Made by a program: the position numbers and the translations under genes. From Buddleja alternifolia (taxonomy: Eukaryota; Streptophyta; Magnoliopsida; Lamiales; Scrophulariaceae), in NCBI GenBank assembly GCA_019426215.1, contig CM033400.1, forward strand, positions 21,126,568 to 21,190,567: a stretch of DNA of 64,000 nt, read 5' to 3'. Below are positions 10,017 through 21,668 of the stretch, piece by piece. The first letter of the stretch is position 1; each line of letters begins with the position of its first letter. The notes below the pieces were generated by a model. It did no database searches. It worked only from the letters and a program-made list of their open reading frames with translations, and had not been told where the DNA came from.

Positions 10017-11015
10017 TGTTGGTCCCAAGTGGTATACGAAAGGGTCTAGAAGGGGGGGGGTTGAATAGACCCTGAAGTCTTTTTCGACTTCTTAAAAGTT
10101 CGTATCACTTTGAAGTATTTGAACGCTTGACAAGTTTAAGCGCTGGATGTGGCGCTTGAGAAACGTTAACTTAGACTCGGTGATTTCAACGCTTACCAAA
10201 GTAGGGCAGAGTTTAGTCACTAAATCAGAGTTAGCACAGCGGAAGTATTTTATAGCTTAGCGTTCGGTTAATTAATCGAAAGTAGTCGCTTAGTTGTTTT
10301 AAGACTTTATCAGAATGTATGCAATATGAATAGTAAATCAGTAAAACAATGAATGCTTAAAGAGGTAAATGACACAAGATATTTGTAAGGTTCACTGGGT
10401 GATGTAATCCCAGCTACGTCCTTCTTCTTATTTCCGTTGGAAATAATTCGTCCGTTTGATTCATGCATTTTTAAGTCTTTGGATGGTTTTGGGTTTGAGT
10501 TTTCAGGTTACGTTCTTTGTAGGTTGTGTTGGTTTAACCTTTTGGACGCTTGCTGAAGAGAATAGTTATTCTCGTGTATTGGACAGACGCTTGGACTGAT
10601 CCTGAGTTTCTTCTCTTTATTTCAGACGCTTACTCTTCAATCTTGTCTTGATGGTCTTACTGAGAATTCCGTCATTTCACTTGATGTTGAGTATTCGGCC
10701 TGAGTTATCCATTCTTAGTTTGAGCACTGGGATAATCCCTAAAGCGTTTGACGGACGCTTCAAGATATCTTTATCTATTGTAGCTTCAGACGCTTGATCT
10801 TCACCTTCATCACTTGGTAGACTCACCCAGAATTTTCCTAAGTGATTTAGTGTCACATACTTAGTGAATTCTACAAAGATAAATACTATAAGCCTAAGAT
10901 AAATAAGCTTTCAGGTACTTATACATAACATTCTATGAAAGCTTTTACACTTTTCGGGGTCTAACAGGAAGTCCTATTTGTCATCATCAAAACATCTAAT
11001 ATGAAATTCCTAACA
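10017..11015 (-). repeat. Shared LTR: 5' LTR of element A and 3' LTR of element B (internally deleted)
   Basis: Minus-strand ends are TGTTAGG (from 11015) and CCAACA (to 10017). A purine tract abuts its upstream side (11016-11030) and a primer site its downstream side (10014-10003), so this single 999-bp LTR serves two elements. It aligns along its length with the 1764-bp LTR at 21798-23561 except for one 765-bp gap between 10428 and 10429, corresponding to 22211-22975. The missing part contains the TATA box, and element C shows that this part is ancestral. A G-run of 9 versus 10 and a one-base difference near 10669 are minor. Confidence 0.93.
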
Positions 11016-11030
11016 ATTTCCCCCTTTTTG
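11016..11030 (-). promoter_or_regulatory. Polypurine tract of element B
   Basis: The minus strand reads AAAAAGGGGGAAAT directly before the LTR start TGTTAGG. It has the position and composition expected of the plus-strand priming site for reverse transcription. Confidence 0.88.
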
Positions 11031-11203
11031 ATGATGGCAATACTTATTTAGTTCAAGCGTTAGATACCTAAAGTGAAGGTTAGCGTAAGTTAGTAAGTTA
11101 GTTTGAGCTTTAACGAGATGTTTCAGCTGTAAAATGCATTTTATATATATATTTCATAGTACAGGCATTTTACAACTAAAAAGAGAGAAGCACAAGTAAA
11201 AAA
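11031..11203 (-). other. 3' untranslated segment of element B between extra ORF and purine tract
   Basis: AT-rich, with no ORF. It includes a short TA-rich patch at about 11139-11152. The equivalent part of element A is outside the window. Confidence 0.5.
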
Positions 11204-14200
11204 TCAAGATCGTGACTTGATCTTGTATCTCTTAGTCATTTCAGCACGGATTGCTTCAGTTATCTGATCTTCTAACGTCATCATCGCAGCATGATCTTTA
11301 CTGATTATGTGCTTGTTTTCTTGAACTTGTCGTGCCTTAAAGGCAATGAAGTGTTTATCCCATTCCTCTGGACTGATGCCTATGTATTGTAGGCAAATTC
11401 TGAAGGTTTGGTCGAAGTCAGACATTTTTCTTTCTAAGGCTAATACTGCTGGATCAGATGGTTCTGGAATTGATGCTCTGAGAAGAGGAATGTCAAACTG
11501 TTCAAGCAGTGCTCTTGAAGGCAATGGAAGAGTTGGATAGAGCACTCTGGGAGTTTCTTTCTTATTGGCCGCTTCAACCGATGTAGTTACCCAAGAGGGA
11601 TAGGGATACCTTGGTTCTGTACTCAGTGTGAGAGAAGTATCAATATGTCGACGCTTGGATGGTGGAGGAGGAACTTGATCTTTAGATGTTGACGATTTCC
11701 TCTTTTCTCCCTTCTTTTCCCCCTTATTGCCATCATCAGTCTGTATGAAATGCTGAGTAAGAAGACTGACTTGAGTAGCAATCTGAACGACAGAGGCCTC
11801 AAGAGTGGTTAGACGCTGGTCGAAATGTTCTTTCATGACCAGGAGTTGAGCGTGATTAGCGTCTGTGAGAGAGGTCTCTAGAGCCTTGAACCGGTCTTGT
11901 AGATCATTGGTTAAAGCCACATGACTTGCCTGAGTAGCTGTAGATAGTTGCTGTATTTGAGTGAGGCATTCAGTCATGGACGGTTGAGCGTCGGGAATTG
12001 CAGTGCTGACTCGAGGCTTAAAACGAGATGTGTGTTTGAGAGATTCAATAGGTACTTGATAAGTAGGATCAAATACTGTTCCTCGAAGCTCTGGGGCAGT
12101 GTTGGACTCGGTGGATGCAGTAGAGTCGGATTCAGTTGGACTGGGGAAATGAGGCGCTTGAGGTAATTCTAATAAGCGCTCAGGAGCAGGTAACGTGTCA
12201 GCTGGTGCTGCAGTAAATTCTGATTCTATACGGCTAAAGTCCGTAAACCGAAAGTCCAAGCTGGCAAACGGCTCATCTGCATATGGATACGTAGCAATCT
12301 GTAGAAGTTCATTCAAATGTAGAGTGGGGAGATAAGTACCTTGAATGAACGTTCTGATAGGACTATCCAGGGCCCTGATATACATTGGCCCGAGGATATC
12401 CAGCACATGAGTGGGAAAGATTTTGGAGGGCGCTTGGCAGATGGAGAATAAGGCATCTGGGCAATAGTGTTGTGAGAAGCCAATTAGCCGATCTGTTGGG
12501 AGAGTCTTCGGTTTCCGAGAGTCGGGAACGTGGAGCCGGTAATACTCTTCCAAGTATGGGTAGATGGCTGAAGCAAGCGCTTGAGATCTTTCTAGCAGCG
12601 ATAAAACAAAATCATAGTGACTGAAGACTTCTTGTCGAATAGACGGAAGAAGTGGATATCCTCTGAAAGGATTGATCCGAGAGCCATTCCATTGTCGCAG
12701 ATTTTCTGTGAAGATTTTGTCGAATAGGGAGACTGGAGGCATAATTGCCATCATGAAAGAAAAGTTGTCTTCACAGTGGCTAGGGGTGAAGTTCAGACAG
12801 GACAGGGGAGAAGAACCGCTGGTGGACGCTTGATCAGCAAAGCGTAGAGAAGAGTTGGCCAGTTTGTGCAATGCTTGTCTTAAGCGGTGTTCAGGTTGAT
12901 GGCGGATCAGAGGCAGCTTCAGAACGGGTCCAAGTCTATGTTGGCGCTGCGTTAGCATGTAGCGTGCAAATTTGGTCTTTTTATCATGAATCCCTATTCT
13001 GAACAGATGGGGAGCACTAACCAAGTCTTCAAATTTATACGTGTCACCCATGTAAGCTTCAGCCCATCTTATCTCAGTCATACAATACTCAGTTCCTGCA
13101 TTAAGTATAGCACGAAACCCTTGGTGATGAATATCACAGATGGATTCAAAACGATACCTGTCTGGTTGGTAGTTAGCGTTCCAGACGCAGTCAAAATATG
13201 CATCGGTTTCAAGTTGAATCATCTCGGTCAGGGAAGCTGGACGCTCACCGGCATGTACTCCTTTATTCTTCCACAGGAGGAGAGGATTAGCTGAGCGCTT
13301 GTTTTCCCTGCTTTTGACCAGTGTTGGAGAGTGAGAATAGCCTTCTCTGTTTAGTAGCCCTTCCGTTGGGTTCAGAAGCTTATCCTGACGCTCATAGACT
13401 CTGATGTTGTAGTCTCTGAGAGCGAAGCCAGTGGGTTTGCTTGTCCCACAGTCCAGATAATAAGCTAAATCAACATCAGCTCTAGGAGTCTTGCCTCCTT
13501 GCCGCTGTGCTTGGAGAGTTACGGAAGCCGGGATGTGTTTGGGAGTCTTCCCGAGTTCAAGAGCTGTGTAGTAAGCTTCATCAGCTGGGGTTGAGGCTGT
13601 GTTAAAGAGAGTGTTGCGTACAGCCAGATCAAACTTTATGAGCTTGGCGATATCATTTTCGGCATTGATAAGACTTTCTTCATTGTATCCTGCAGGTATG
13701 AAGGTCTCTGCGGGCGCTGGAGGCAAATAATCGACTGAGTGATCGATAGTCTTTAAGGGATCCAGCTTGAAGAAATGTCGATGAATCACAACGTCGTTAG
13801 CATCGCTCTGACCTTCTGAGCGTGCCTCTGTTGTACTAGGTAATGCAAGCAATGGTTGAACCCTTGGGATTTCAGGTTCATCAGGCTCGAGATTTGTAGA
13901 TTCGATGGCAGCTTCATGTGCGATGGCCACAATGTGGGCCATATCAACATCCAGATGGACATCAACTGGTGTTTCAAAGGATGATATCGGGACAGCAGCT
14001 ATGGCTTGATCACTTTGTGTAGCCTCAGAAGAAATGGCAGCAGTTGGACGCTTACGTCTCTTGAAGATACGCTTCACATTTATACCTTCGGCGGGGAACG
14101 CTTGAGTCTGTGGAACTGCAGGTTCTTCAAAGTCAATATTTTTGAGAACCTTTTCCAGATCTTTCCGACTAATGAGGGGTATAGAATCCTCGTCATCTTC

Positions 14201-15112
14201 ATCGCTTTTGATAGGTTGAGCCTTGGGCTTTCGAGGAGCCCGTTTCTTTGTGACAGTGGGACGCTTCACATTACGTTTGGCTTTCTCCTGATCTGGACGC
14301 TCAGCCTCCTCATCTGACGCTGCTCGGATAACTTGGCGCTCAGAGAGAGGCTTAGCAGCACCTCCAACTTTGGGTGGATTGAAGAGATTATTGATGATTC
14401 TTGGCCCATAGAACTTATGCTTGGCCACGGTGACTCCTGCTGAAGAGGTGCACTCTGCTCGAAAAATTAGATCACTTAAAACTAGACCATAAGGTCTGTT
14501 TGAAGTGCGTAGACTGTCTCTGAACCTGCTGAATATATAGGCGCTCCAGTTGATTTTTATCTTGAGCAGGATGGCAGTCATCATCTGGAACTGGGTTGGG
14601 TTGATTTTGTCGAAGGTTCCCACTCTGCATTCAATGTTTTTACTGCAGAAATCAGCCAAGACTCGATACCTGTTCACTATATCTTTCTTCTCAAAGTACG
14701 GTTTGTATGGAACATCATCGTAAGCGCTAATCTGAGTCCAGACTTCTTGAATTTGTTCTTCAGTGATAGTGTCTAAAGTGGCTCCAGCATTAGGTAGAGA
14801 GAAATTCTGGGCAATAGAGGCCGCAGAGAGAGTGAACGTCTTTGATTCCTTCTTGGAGACAGGAAACAAACAAGTGATGGAAGTCTCATCGTCAGACAGT
14901 CGAGCATTTCTCCAGAAAAATTCTAGTTCTTCAGGAAACATATACGAGTATTTTGTGAGAAATTTCTGAAGCCCAGCCTCTGCTACAGAATCCATCATTT
15001 CCGTTAAATCAATTTGGGGGTTTTCATAGAGAAACTTCCAATCAACTATAAGGCCTTCAGTGACCTTAACAACAACTTCAGTGGTTCCAGCAGTAGCTTT
15101 CTTGGGTGCCAT
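11204..15112 (-). CDS. Extra (third) ORF of element B, complete, 1302 codons; function unknown
   Basis: An uninterrupted ORF between the pol stop and the 3' LTR, where Sireviruses may carry an env-like gene. Visible features are: residues about 40-250 resembling the putative plant transposon protein domain; basic clusters near residues 285 (RNVKRPTVTKKRAPRKPKAQ) and 350 (RIFKRRKRPT); a central region with conserved aromatic residues; a likely coiled coil at about 1060-1120; then a second basic stretch near 1130-1160 and a charged C terminus ending YKIKSRS. There is no N-terminal signal peptide and no clear transmembrane helix, so I do not call it an envelope protein. It is the only long frame intact in B, and element C keeps a recognisable homologue. 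Nuclear localisation is a possibility only. Confidence 0.88.
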   Translation of the reverse strand: MAPKKATAGTTEVVVKVTEGLIVDWKFLYENPQIDLTEMMDSVAEAGLQKFLTKYSYMFPEELEFFWRNARLSDDETSITCLFPVSKKESKTFTLSAASIAQNFSLPNAGATLDTITEEQIQEVWTQISAYDDVPYKPYFEKKDIVNRYRVLADFCSKNIECRVGTFDKINPTQFQMMTAILLKIKINWSAYIFSRFRDSLRTSNRPYGLVLSDLIFRAECTSSAGVTVAKHKFYGPRIINNLFNPPKVGGAAKPLSERQVIRAASDEEAERPDQEKAKRNVKRPTVTKKRAPRKPKAQPIKSDEDDEDSIPLISRKDLEKVLKNIDFEEPAVPQTQAFPAEGINVKRIFKRRKRPTAAISSEATQSDQAIAAVPISSFETPVDVHLDVDMAHIVAIAHEAAIESTNLEPDEPEIPRVQPLLALPSTTEARSEGQSDANDVVIHRHFFKLDPLKTIDHSVDYLPPAPAETFIPAGYNEESLINAENDIAKLIKFDLAVRNTLFNTASTPADEAYYTALELGKTPKHIPASVTLQAQRQGGKTPRADVDLAYYLDCGTSKPTGFALRDYNIRVYERQDKLLNPTEGLLNREGYSHSPTLVKSRENKRSANPLLLWKNKGVHAGERPASLTEMIQLETDAYFDCVWNANYQPDRYRFESICDIHHQGFRAILNAGTEYCMTEIRWAEAYMGDTYKFEDLVSAPHLFRIGIHDKKTKFARYMLTQRQHRLGPVLKLPLIRHQPEHRLRQALHKLANSSLRFADQASTSGSSPLSCLNFTPSHCEDNFSFMMAIMPPVSLFDKIFTENLRQWNGSRINPFRGYPLLPSIRQEVFSHYDFVLSLLERSQALASAIYPYLEEYYRLHVPDSRKPKTLPTDRLIGFSQHYCPDALFSICQAPSKIFPTHVLDILGPMYIRALDSPIRTFIQGTYLPTLHLNELLQIATYPYADEPFASLDFRFTDFSRIESEFTAAPADTLPAPERLLELPQAPHFPSPTESDSTASTESNTAPELRGTVFDPTYQVPIESLKHTSRFKPRVSTAIPDAQPSMTECLTQIQQLSTATQASHVALTNDLQDRFKALETSLTDANHAQLLVMKEHFDQRLTTLEASVVQIATQVSLLTQHFIQTDDGNKGEKKGEKRKSSTSKDQVPPPPSKRRHIDTSLTLSTEPRYPYPSWVTTSVEAANKKETPRVLYPTLPLPSRALLEQFDIPLLRASIPEPSDPAVLALERKMSDFDQTFRICLQYIGISPEEWDKHFIAFKARQVQENKHIISKDHAAMMTLEDQITEAIRAEMTKRYKIKSRS

Positions 15113-16222
15113 TAGTGAGAAGTAGACAGAGATTACGAATGAAAATTTTGTTTTTGAGAAAGAGAGAGAATTTTTCTTGCACGAATGTAATAGAGTATAA
15201 GAGTGTTTGTGTTCTGCAGAAAGTGTGTTTTTTGAGATACTTCAATTTGAATGTTCTCTGTGTTTGAAGTTTGAGATGTTGACACGTGGAGGAATATAAA
15301 TCTCAGCCATTAAAATATAACTGTGGACGTGAATTTAGATTAAATAGGCACGGTTTCTTTTAGTAACTTCCACATATACTATTTTGAAGTCCGATTAAAA
15401 ATTTGAAACAGAGACTTTTGATATACTGAGAGTGATACGTGTGCCCATGAAAAGCGGATACGTTCTTTATGAAAACTGTTCGGGAACCATAATTTTGAAC
15501 AACTATTCAAATACCCGCCAAAAATTTGTTAAAGCGTCCGGACCTATTCAGAATGACGCTTGAAACAATTCAGTGTTATGTGGACGCTTGAGAATCTTGA
15601 GGTTCTCTTTCAAGTAACATTTTGTGCTTTAGCGGTCATTGTAACATATAGAATTATTCCTGTGTATGAGGACACAGTTTCCCAGTACTTATCATTATGT
15701 CTTGGTAGTAGTGTTTTACTTTTGGTTTAAAATATTCAGCGCTGGTTGTATTCGTCTAAGATACATGGTAATTGTACTGACGCGTGTACATGTGCTGAAC
15801 CATCTTTGAAAAACGTGATGAGTACCCATGGGTTTTCTTGAGCGAAGGGTGAGGAATGTCAAGTCAGCATTAATTGCATTGATTGACTAATCCACTTTCT
15901 CGTTTTAGCGTAGGGTAATGTACGCTTGCTTTTAAAGGGTCTTTTTACTAAGTGCTTTAGCCGGGAATAAAGCTAAGCGTTTAGTTTATTTTGAAAGAAG
16001 TGCAGACGCTAAGACAGATTTGTGTAATAAGCGTCAAAAGGATTTAAGTGTATGGTGCTAAGTGCGTATGACCGATGCAAGGGAAAACATTTTTGGTCAT
16101 ATTCACTTAAGTATAGTTAGCTCTTTTAAGGTTCCCCCTATGTAGGTTCCCCATAAATTACATAACATACAGTGAATTCCCCCTAAATTTCATGCCTAAC
16201 AAAAGTATGATGTTTCGAATGA
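15113..16222 (-). other. Spacer between pol and the extra ORF of element B
   Basis: The counterpart of 3305-4418, four bases shorter through single-base losses in T runs. No ORF. It carries the same purine-tract-like blocks just after the pol stop (about 16132-16184). Confidence 0.7.
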
Positions 16223-17756
16223 TTAAGCATTTAGATCAATCATACCTAGTTCACTTCTTAAAGTGAGAAAACGTTGTTCGTTAAGCGCTTTGGTGAAGAT
16301 ATCTGCCAGTTGCTTTTCTGTACCAATGAAGTGCATGGAGATATCTTTCTTTTGAACGTGGTCACGTAGAAAGTGATAGCGAATGTCAATGTGTTTGGTT
16401 CTAGAGTGAAGAACTGGATTTTGAGTCATTGCTAAGGCGCTTTGATTGTCACAATGGATAGGAGTTGGATCTAGGATTATTCCATAATCTCTAAGTTGTT
16501 GCCTCATCCAAAGGATCTGTGCACAACAGCTTCCAGCGGCTACATACTCAGCTTCAGCGGTGGAAGTAGCGATGGACTGTTGCTTCTTACTATGCCATGA
16601 AATTAGTCTATCACCTAGAAATTGACATGTTCCACTAGTACTTTTTCTATCTATTTTGCATCCTGCAAAATCTGCATCTGAATAACCAATTAGTTCAAAA
16701 GGAGAATCCCTAGGATACCATAAGCCCACATTTTGTGTGCCTTTTAGGTACTTAAGGATCCTTTTAGCAGCAATTAAGTGTGATTCTCTAGGATCAGCTT
16801 GAAATCGTGCACACATGCATACTGAGAACATAATATCAGGTCTACTAGCTGTAAGATAAAGAAGTGATCCAATAATACCTCTATAGTTAGTGATATCAAT
16901 TTTCTTTCCATTATCATCTCTATCTAGCTTAAGCGTTTGGCTCATTGGAATTTTTGAAGGTGATGCATTTTCCATACCAAATTTCTTGATCATATCTCTA
17001 GTATATTTAGTTTGATTTATGAATATGCCATTAGGGAGTTGTTTAACTTGTAATCCTAGGAAGAAAGTTAATTCACCCATCATGCTCATTTCAAATTGAT
17101 CTTGCATCATCTTCGAAAATTTCTCACATAGACGCTTATTGGTAGATCCAAATATAATATCATCAACATAAATTTGAACTAGGAGAATATCTCCATTATG
17201 GGTAATTTTGAATAACGTTGCCTTTACCTATAAGGAAGATAGAAAGAGTGTCATACCATGCTCGTGGTGCTTGTTTAAGACCATAGAGTGCCTTGTCCAA
17301 TTTGTAAACCATGCTTTTCCCATGGTTGTTGATGAATCCTGGTGGTTGCTCCACATATACTTCTTCTTGGAGTTTACCATTCAGAAATGCACTCTTTACG
17401 TCCATTTGATACACTGTAAATTTGTTAAATGCTGCAAACGCTAGAAACATGCGGATTGCTTCAAGACGGGCAACTGGAGCGTATGTTTCATCAAAGTCGA
17501 TGCCCTCTTCTTGACAGTATCCCTGAGCTACGAGTCTGGCTTTGTTTCTAATCACAATCCCATTCTCATCCATTTTGTTTCTATAGACCCATCTAGTTCC
17601 AATGACCCCTTGGTGGGTTGGTCTTGGTACTAGCATCCATACCTCATTTCTTTCAAATTGGTTTAGCTCTTCTTGCATGGCTTCTATCCAACTTGGATCG
17701 TTAAGCGCTTCATCCACTTTCTTTGGTTCCATTTGAGATAGGAAGCTTGCAAACAT
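16223..17756 (-). pseudogene. Pol, RT-RNase H part, element B (23-bp deletion)
   Basis: This matches 4419-5975 of element A except for a 23-bp deletion at the junction 17220/17221, upstream of the YVDD codons at 17170-17159. The deletion ends the upstream RT frame (from 17756) in an out-of-frame tail at 17196. The downstream frame, RT palm plus RNase H, runs separately to 16223. The RNase H motif here is DRKSTSG, the form I regard as normal. The product would lack a continuous RT domain. Confidence 0.92.
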
Positions 17757-17935
17757 GGCCTCATTTATTGTAGCGGCTCTTGTTCTAACGGGTGCTCCAA
17801 TATCTCCAATAATTAGTTCTGGTGGATGGTCTCTGAGCCATTTTCTGTCTGGTTGGAACGGGTTAAGAGATTGATCTAACGTTTGATTAAACTGTGCAGG
17901 CGCTTGACCAATTCCTTGCGTAGGCGCTTCAGTGT

Positions 17936-19440
17936 TTATAGTTTGAGTTTGCTCTTGATGAACATTCCCTTCATGATCATCAGCGTTTCTTGCAATGTCA
18001 TCGTTGATGTCTTTACGAGTAGTCTTAGGATTATTTCATTATCTTCATCAATATCACTATCATCACACAGATTGATTTGTGACGCTTGTTGAGATAAATC
18101 TTCAATTCCTGCATCATTAATATTAACCTTACTCGGTTCTTGGTTAGCATCATCAAACACAACATGAATGGATTCTTCAACCTTCGATTTGACTTTATTT
18201 AAGATGCGAAAGCTCTTTCCATTTTTGGCGTAACCTAGAAAGATTCCTTCATCTGCTTTAGGATCAAATGTCTTTAGGCTTTGGGAACCATTGTTATGAA
18301 TGAAACATTTTGAACCAAATACATGAAAGTATGAAACATTCGGCTTACGTCCCTTCCATAACTCATATGGAGTCTTTTCATGTTGCTTATTGATCATACA
18401 CCGGTTCTGAGTGTAGCAAGCAGTGTTGATAGCTTCGGCCCACAACCTTTGAGGCATCTTAGACTCGGCTAACATAGTCCTAGCGGCTTCTTTAAGCGTT
18501 TGTTCCGTCGTTCAGCAACTCCATTTTGTTGAGGTGTTCTAGGTGCTGAATACTCATGAAGTATTCCAAAGTCTTTACAAAATTTCTCAACAATATGGTT
18601 AGTAAATTCAGTTCCTCTATCACTTCTAATTCTTGTCACTTTTAGATCTTTTGAGTTTTGTAGTTGACGAATTAGAGAGGTGAGCTTGGCACTAGTTTCA
18701 TCTTTAGATGCTAGAAATTCTACCCATGTATAGCGTGAAAAATCATCAACTATTACTAGTGAATACTTTTTACCACTAACGCTCATGATTTGAATAGGAC
18801 CAAACAAATCTAAATGTAGTAATTCAAGTATTCGAGAGGTCGATAGATGAAGCTTCTTCTTAAAAGATGATTTAACTTGTTTACCCATTTGACAGGCATC
18901 ACATAAGCGATCTTTATTAAAGGAACCTTTAGGTAATCCCTCTACGAGATTTAGAGATATTAATTGAGAGATTGTTTTGAAATTGAGGTGATTCATTTTT
19001 CTGTGCCATAACCAACCTAATTCGTTTTGATTCTTAGCTACGAAACATGTAGGGTTGTTATCTAATGTTGAATCCCAATCTACTAAGTATACATTGTTTG
19101 TTCTTCTTCCTTTTAATTTAGTAGATCCTGTCTTAACATCGATTATCTCGCACAAGTCACTAGAAAATTTAATTTCAAAGCCTTTATCACAGAATTGACT
19201 TATGCTTAGGAGATTATGTTTAAGACCCTCAACATAGTATACATCATTGATCATGATGTTCCCCCTATGCATGATACCTATACCTTTAGTTTTACCTTTA
19301 GAATTATCGCCGAATATAACTTGAGGACCATTGGTTGCACGATAGTTGATCAAGAGATCCTTTGATCCAGTCATGTGTCTCGATGATCCACTATCTATGT
19401 ACCATACTGAAGCGTCGGTGTTGGCTCTAGGTACCTGCAT
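17936..19440 (-). pseudogene. Pol, protease-integrase part, element B (frameshifted)
   Basis: This matches 6155-7660 of element A. One T is missing from a run (TTT at 18499-18501 against TTTT at 6718-6721 in A), which shifts the frame just after the integrase motif GVAERRNK. The upstream frame (19440-18469) ends after a few wrong residues and the downstream one continues from 18475. The protease DSG site, HHCC finger and most of the integrase core are unchanged. The 10-bp loss before RT seen in A is also present, at about 18030. A homopolymer indel could be a sequencing artefact. Confidence 0.9.
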
Positions 19441-19454
19441 TCAAAAGGGCAGAT

Positions 19455-21668
19455 CTAATTTCCTTTAGGTACCCATTTTGTTTTGGGTCCTTCTTTGTTA
19501 GTGACGTGAATTAGATTTTTCGGAACCCATATTTGCCTTGTCTTCACTATGGGAGAAAGATTGGCCTTCTTGGGTTTCGTTTTGAGTTGCATACTTTTTC
19601 TAGATGTATAGAAATATCCTTGATTATAGTAATAATCATAATCGTAATCATAATTATCATAGTGTTGATAATATGAACTGGATTGTTTTGGATATAGACG
19701 TTTGATTCTGTTTGGTACTGGCTTAGGATGCACTTTTGGTGCGGGACGCTTAACGTTTGATTCACTGGCAGAAAATATCTCCTTAGCTTTTTGAGCGTTT
19801 GGATATATTTTCTTTTGTGAGACATTCGCTTTGGTCTTTCCTTTGCCTGAGTCAGTGTTGACTTTATCATTAGCTTTTGTACCAGTATTTGTTGATTCAT
19901 TCAGCGTTTATCTGATTGAACTTTCTTCAACAAAGATTACACCTTTTCCTTTGTTGATTGTTGTAACATTGGACGCTTTGGCTTTATAACTAAATTTATC
20001 AAAACCTAGACCGGTCTTTTCACCAAATGCCCTGGTTACTTTAGTCACATTATCTAGCGTTCTAGACGCTTTTGATAATGAAGAGATAAGCTGCTCTGAT
20101 TTGGCAAGTTTAGCGACCATTTCAGCTTCTCTTTTGACTATTATATCAAGATCACCTTTTAGCTGAGTAATTTCACTCTCGAGTGATTGGTTTTTCTCAA
20201 TGCACTGTTGCTGAATTTGCAACTCTGCTTTGAGCGTTAAGTTATCACTTCTGAGTGCTGAAATAATACAATGGTGATTTTGGAATAATTTGGTGGCATC
20301 TTGACAATCTGTATAATATTCCTTTACTTTGTCAAGTAATTCATCATAAGAGAGAGGATGATACAAATCAGTGGTTACCTCAGATGGTAAGTCGTTAGAT
20401 GCTTCATTTTCTCTTGCCATGAGACAAATGAATGCTGAGTCCTTTGATGGTTCATCATCGCTGCTTTCATCTGATGATTCCAAGTCCTCTTCAGGCGTAT
20501 AGAGAGGTTCTGATTCTGCTAGCAAGCCTTGTTGTCTCAGGTTGCTCCTGAATTGGTTTCTATCCGCGTGATCTTGCTTTGTAGGTTTAGACACACTTGG
20601 ATATGGGCAATTAACTTGGAAATGCCCTGGTCTCCTGCAGTTGTAACAAAGATTGGTCTTCATCTTTTGTTCGTTTGTTAATCTTGTGGATCGTTGGTTT
20701 AACGCTGCAGGCGCTGAGAGATCTTGCTGAGAAGGAGTTTGATATTGAATTGGCGCTAGGGAGGAGGACGCAGGATAGTGAGGCGCTTGATATTGTGGTT
20801 GTATTTGAGGAAGCGCTTGATATGAACTTTGTCCTGGGTGCTTAGGACTGTTTCCCTTCTTTTCATATTTCAGGAATTTCCTGAATCTATTTAGAAGCGC
20901 CAGTTCTTCTTCCTCACTTATATCCGAACCTTTTTCTTTGATAGGTTTTCCTTTGATTGATGCCATTAGCGCTCCAGATTCGATCACTGGATTACTTACT
21001 GCATCACTGGCCGAATTCAGCTCAAACTCAAATGCTTTGAGTTCTGAAAAAGCATCTTCTGGAGTTAGGCTGTCCAGATTGTTTGATTCTCTCATTGCAG
21101 TTGTTTTCATCAGGAATCTGCTTGGAAGACTTCTAAAGATTTTGACCACTGTTTCTCGATTTTGTAGCTCCATACCCAGAGATGTTAGTTCAGTGACAAG
21201 GGCTGTAAACCTCATGTCTAATTGCTCTAGCGTCTCATTAGGTAGCATCTTGAAGCCGTTGAATTTTTCTTTGGCAATTGATAATTTGTTTTCCTTTATT
21301 TGTGCTGAGCCACCACAAATAGTAGCCAACTTATCCCAAATTTCTTTAGTTGTATTGCATGATTTGACTTTGTTGAATAAGTTGTCATTGTCACCAATGG
21401 CTGTGTATAATGCATTCCGACCGACATTGTCTAGATTGGCTCGTCGACGCTCATCGGTGGACCATTCTTGTTTGGGCTTCTCCACATAACCGTCAGGTGT
21501 TTCTTCTGTGGCTTCGGGCGCTCTGGTGATAACTTTGTATATTTTGATTGGCCCATCTGAAATGATATCACACATTTCATCATCACATGAACACAAATAA
21601 GTAAACGCTTTGACCTTCCAAGAGTCATAATTTGACTCGGTCAACTTGGGAACTTTAGAGAATGCCAT
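19455..21668 (-). pseudogene. Gag, element B (premature stop and +1 base)
   Basis: This matches the element A gag. A CAA codon has become TAA at 19910-19908, ending the frame at 586 residues, after the core, zinc knuckle and coiled coil. Further down an A run is one base longer than in A (T run 19594-19598 against four in A). This switches the C-terminal frame into one encoding a GPKTKWVPK-type stretch that stops at 19455, 12 bp before the pol ATG. Element C agrees with A in length at this run, so the extra base is probably B-specific. Confidence 0.9.

Larger units (their letters stand above)
1..11015 (-). mobile_element. Sirevirus-like Ty1/copia element A (left unit of the tandem array, cut by window start)
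   Basis: Reading on the minus strand from 11015 leftwards the order is LTR (11015-10017), primer binding site, gag, protease-integrase, RT-RNase H, purine-rich spacer and a large extra ORF that runs off the window. Protease before integrase before RT is the Ty1/copia order. A gag of about 700 residues with coiled coil, a long LTR and an extra ORF after pol match the Sirevirus lineage as I know it. The unit repeats at 11016-23561 with about 11.8-kb spacing and only scattered differences. Its 3' LTR must lie left of the window. Gag, integrase and RT frames are each long and open, but a frameshift separates integrase from RT. Confidence 0.93.

Noticed and set aside
11204..15112. Calling the extra ORF an envelope gene
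   Set aside because: Position alone suggests env, but I see no signal peptide, fusion peptide or membrane anchor, and the N-terminal domain resembles a plant transposon-associated family.
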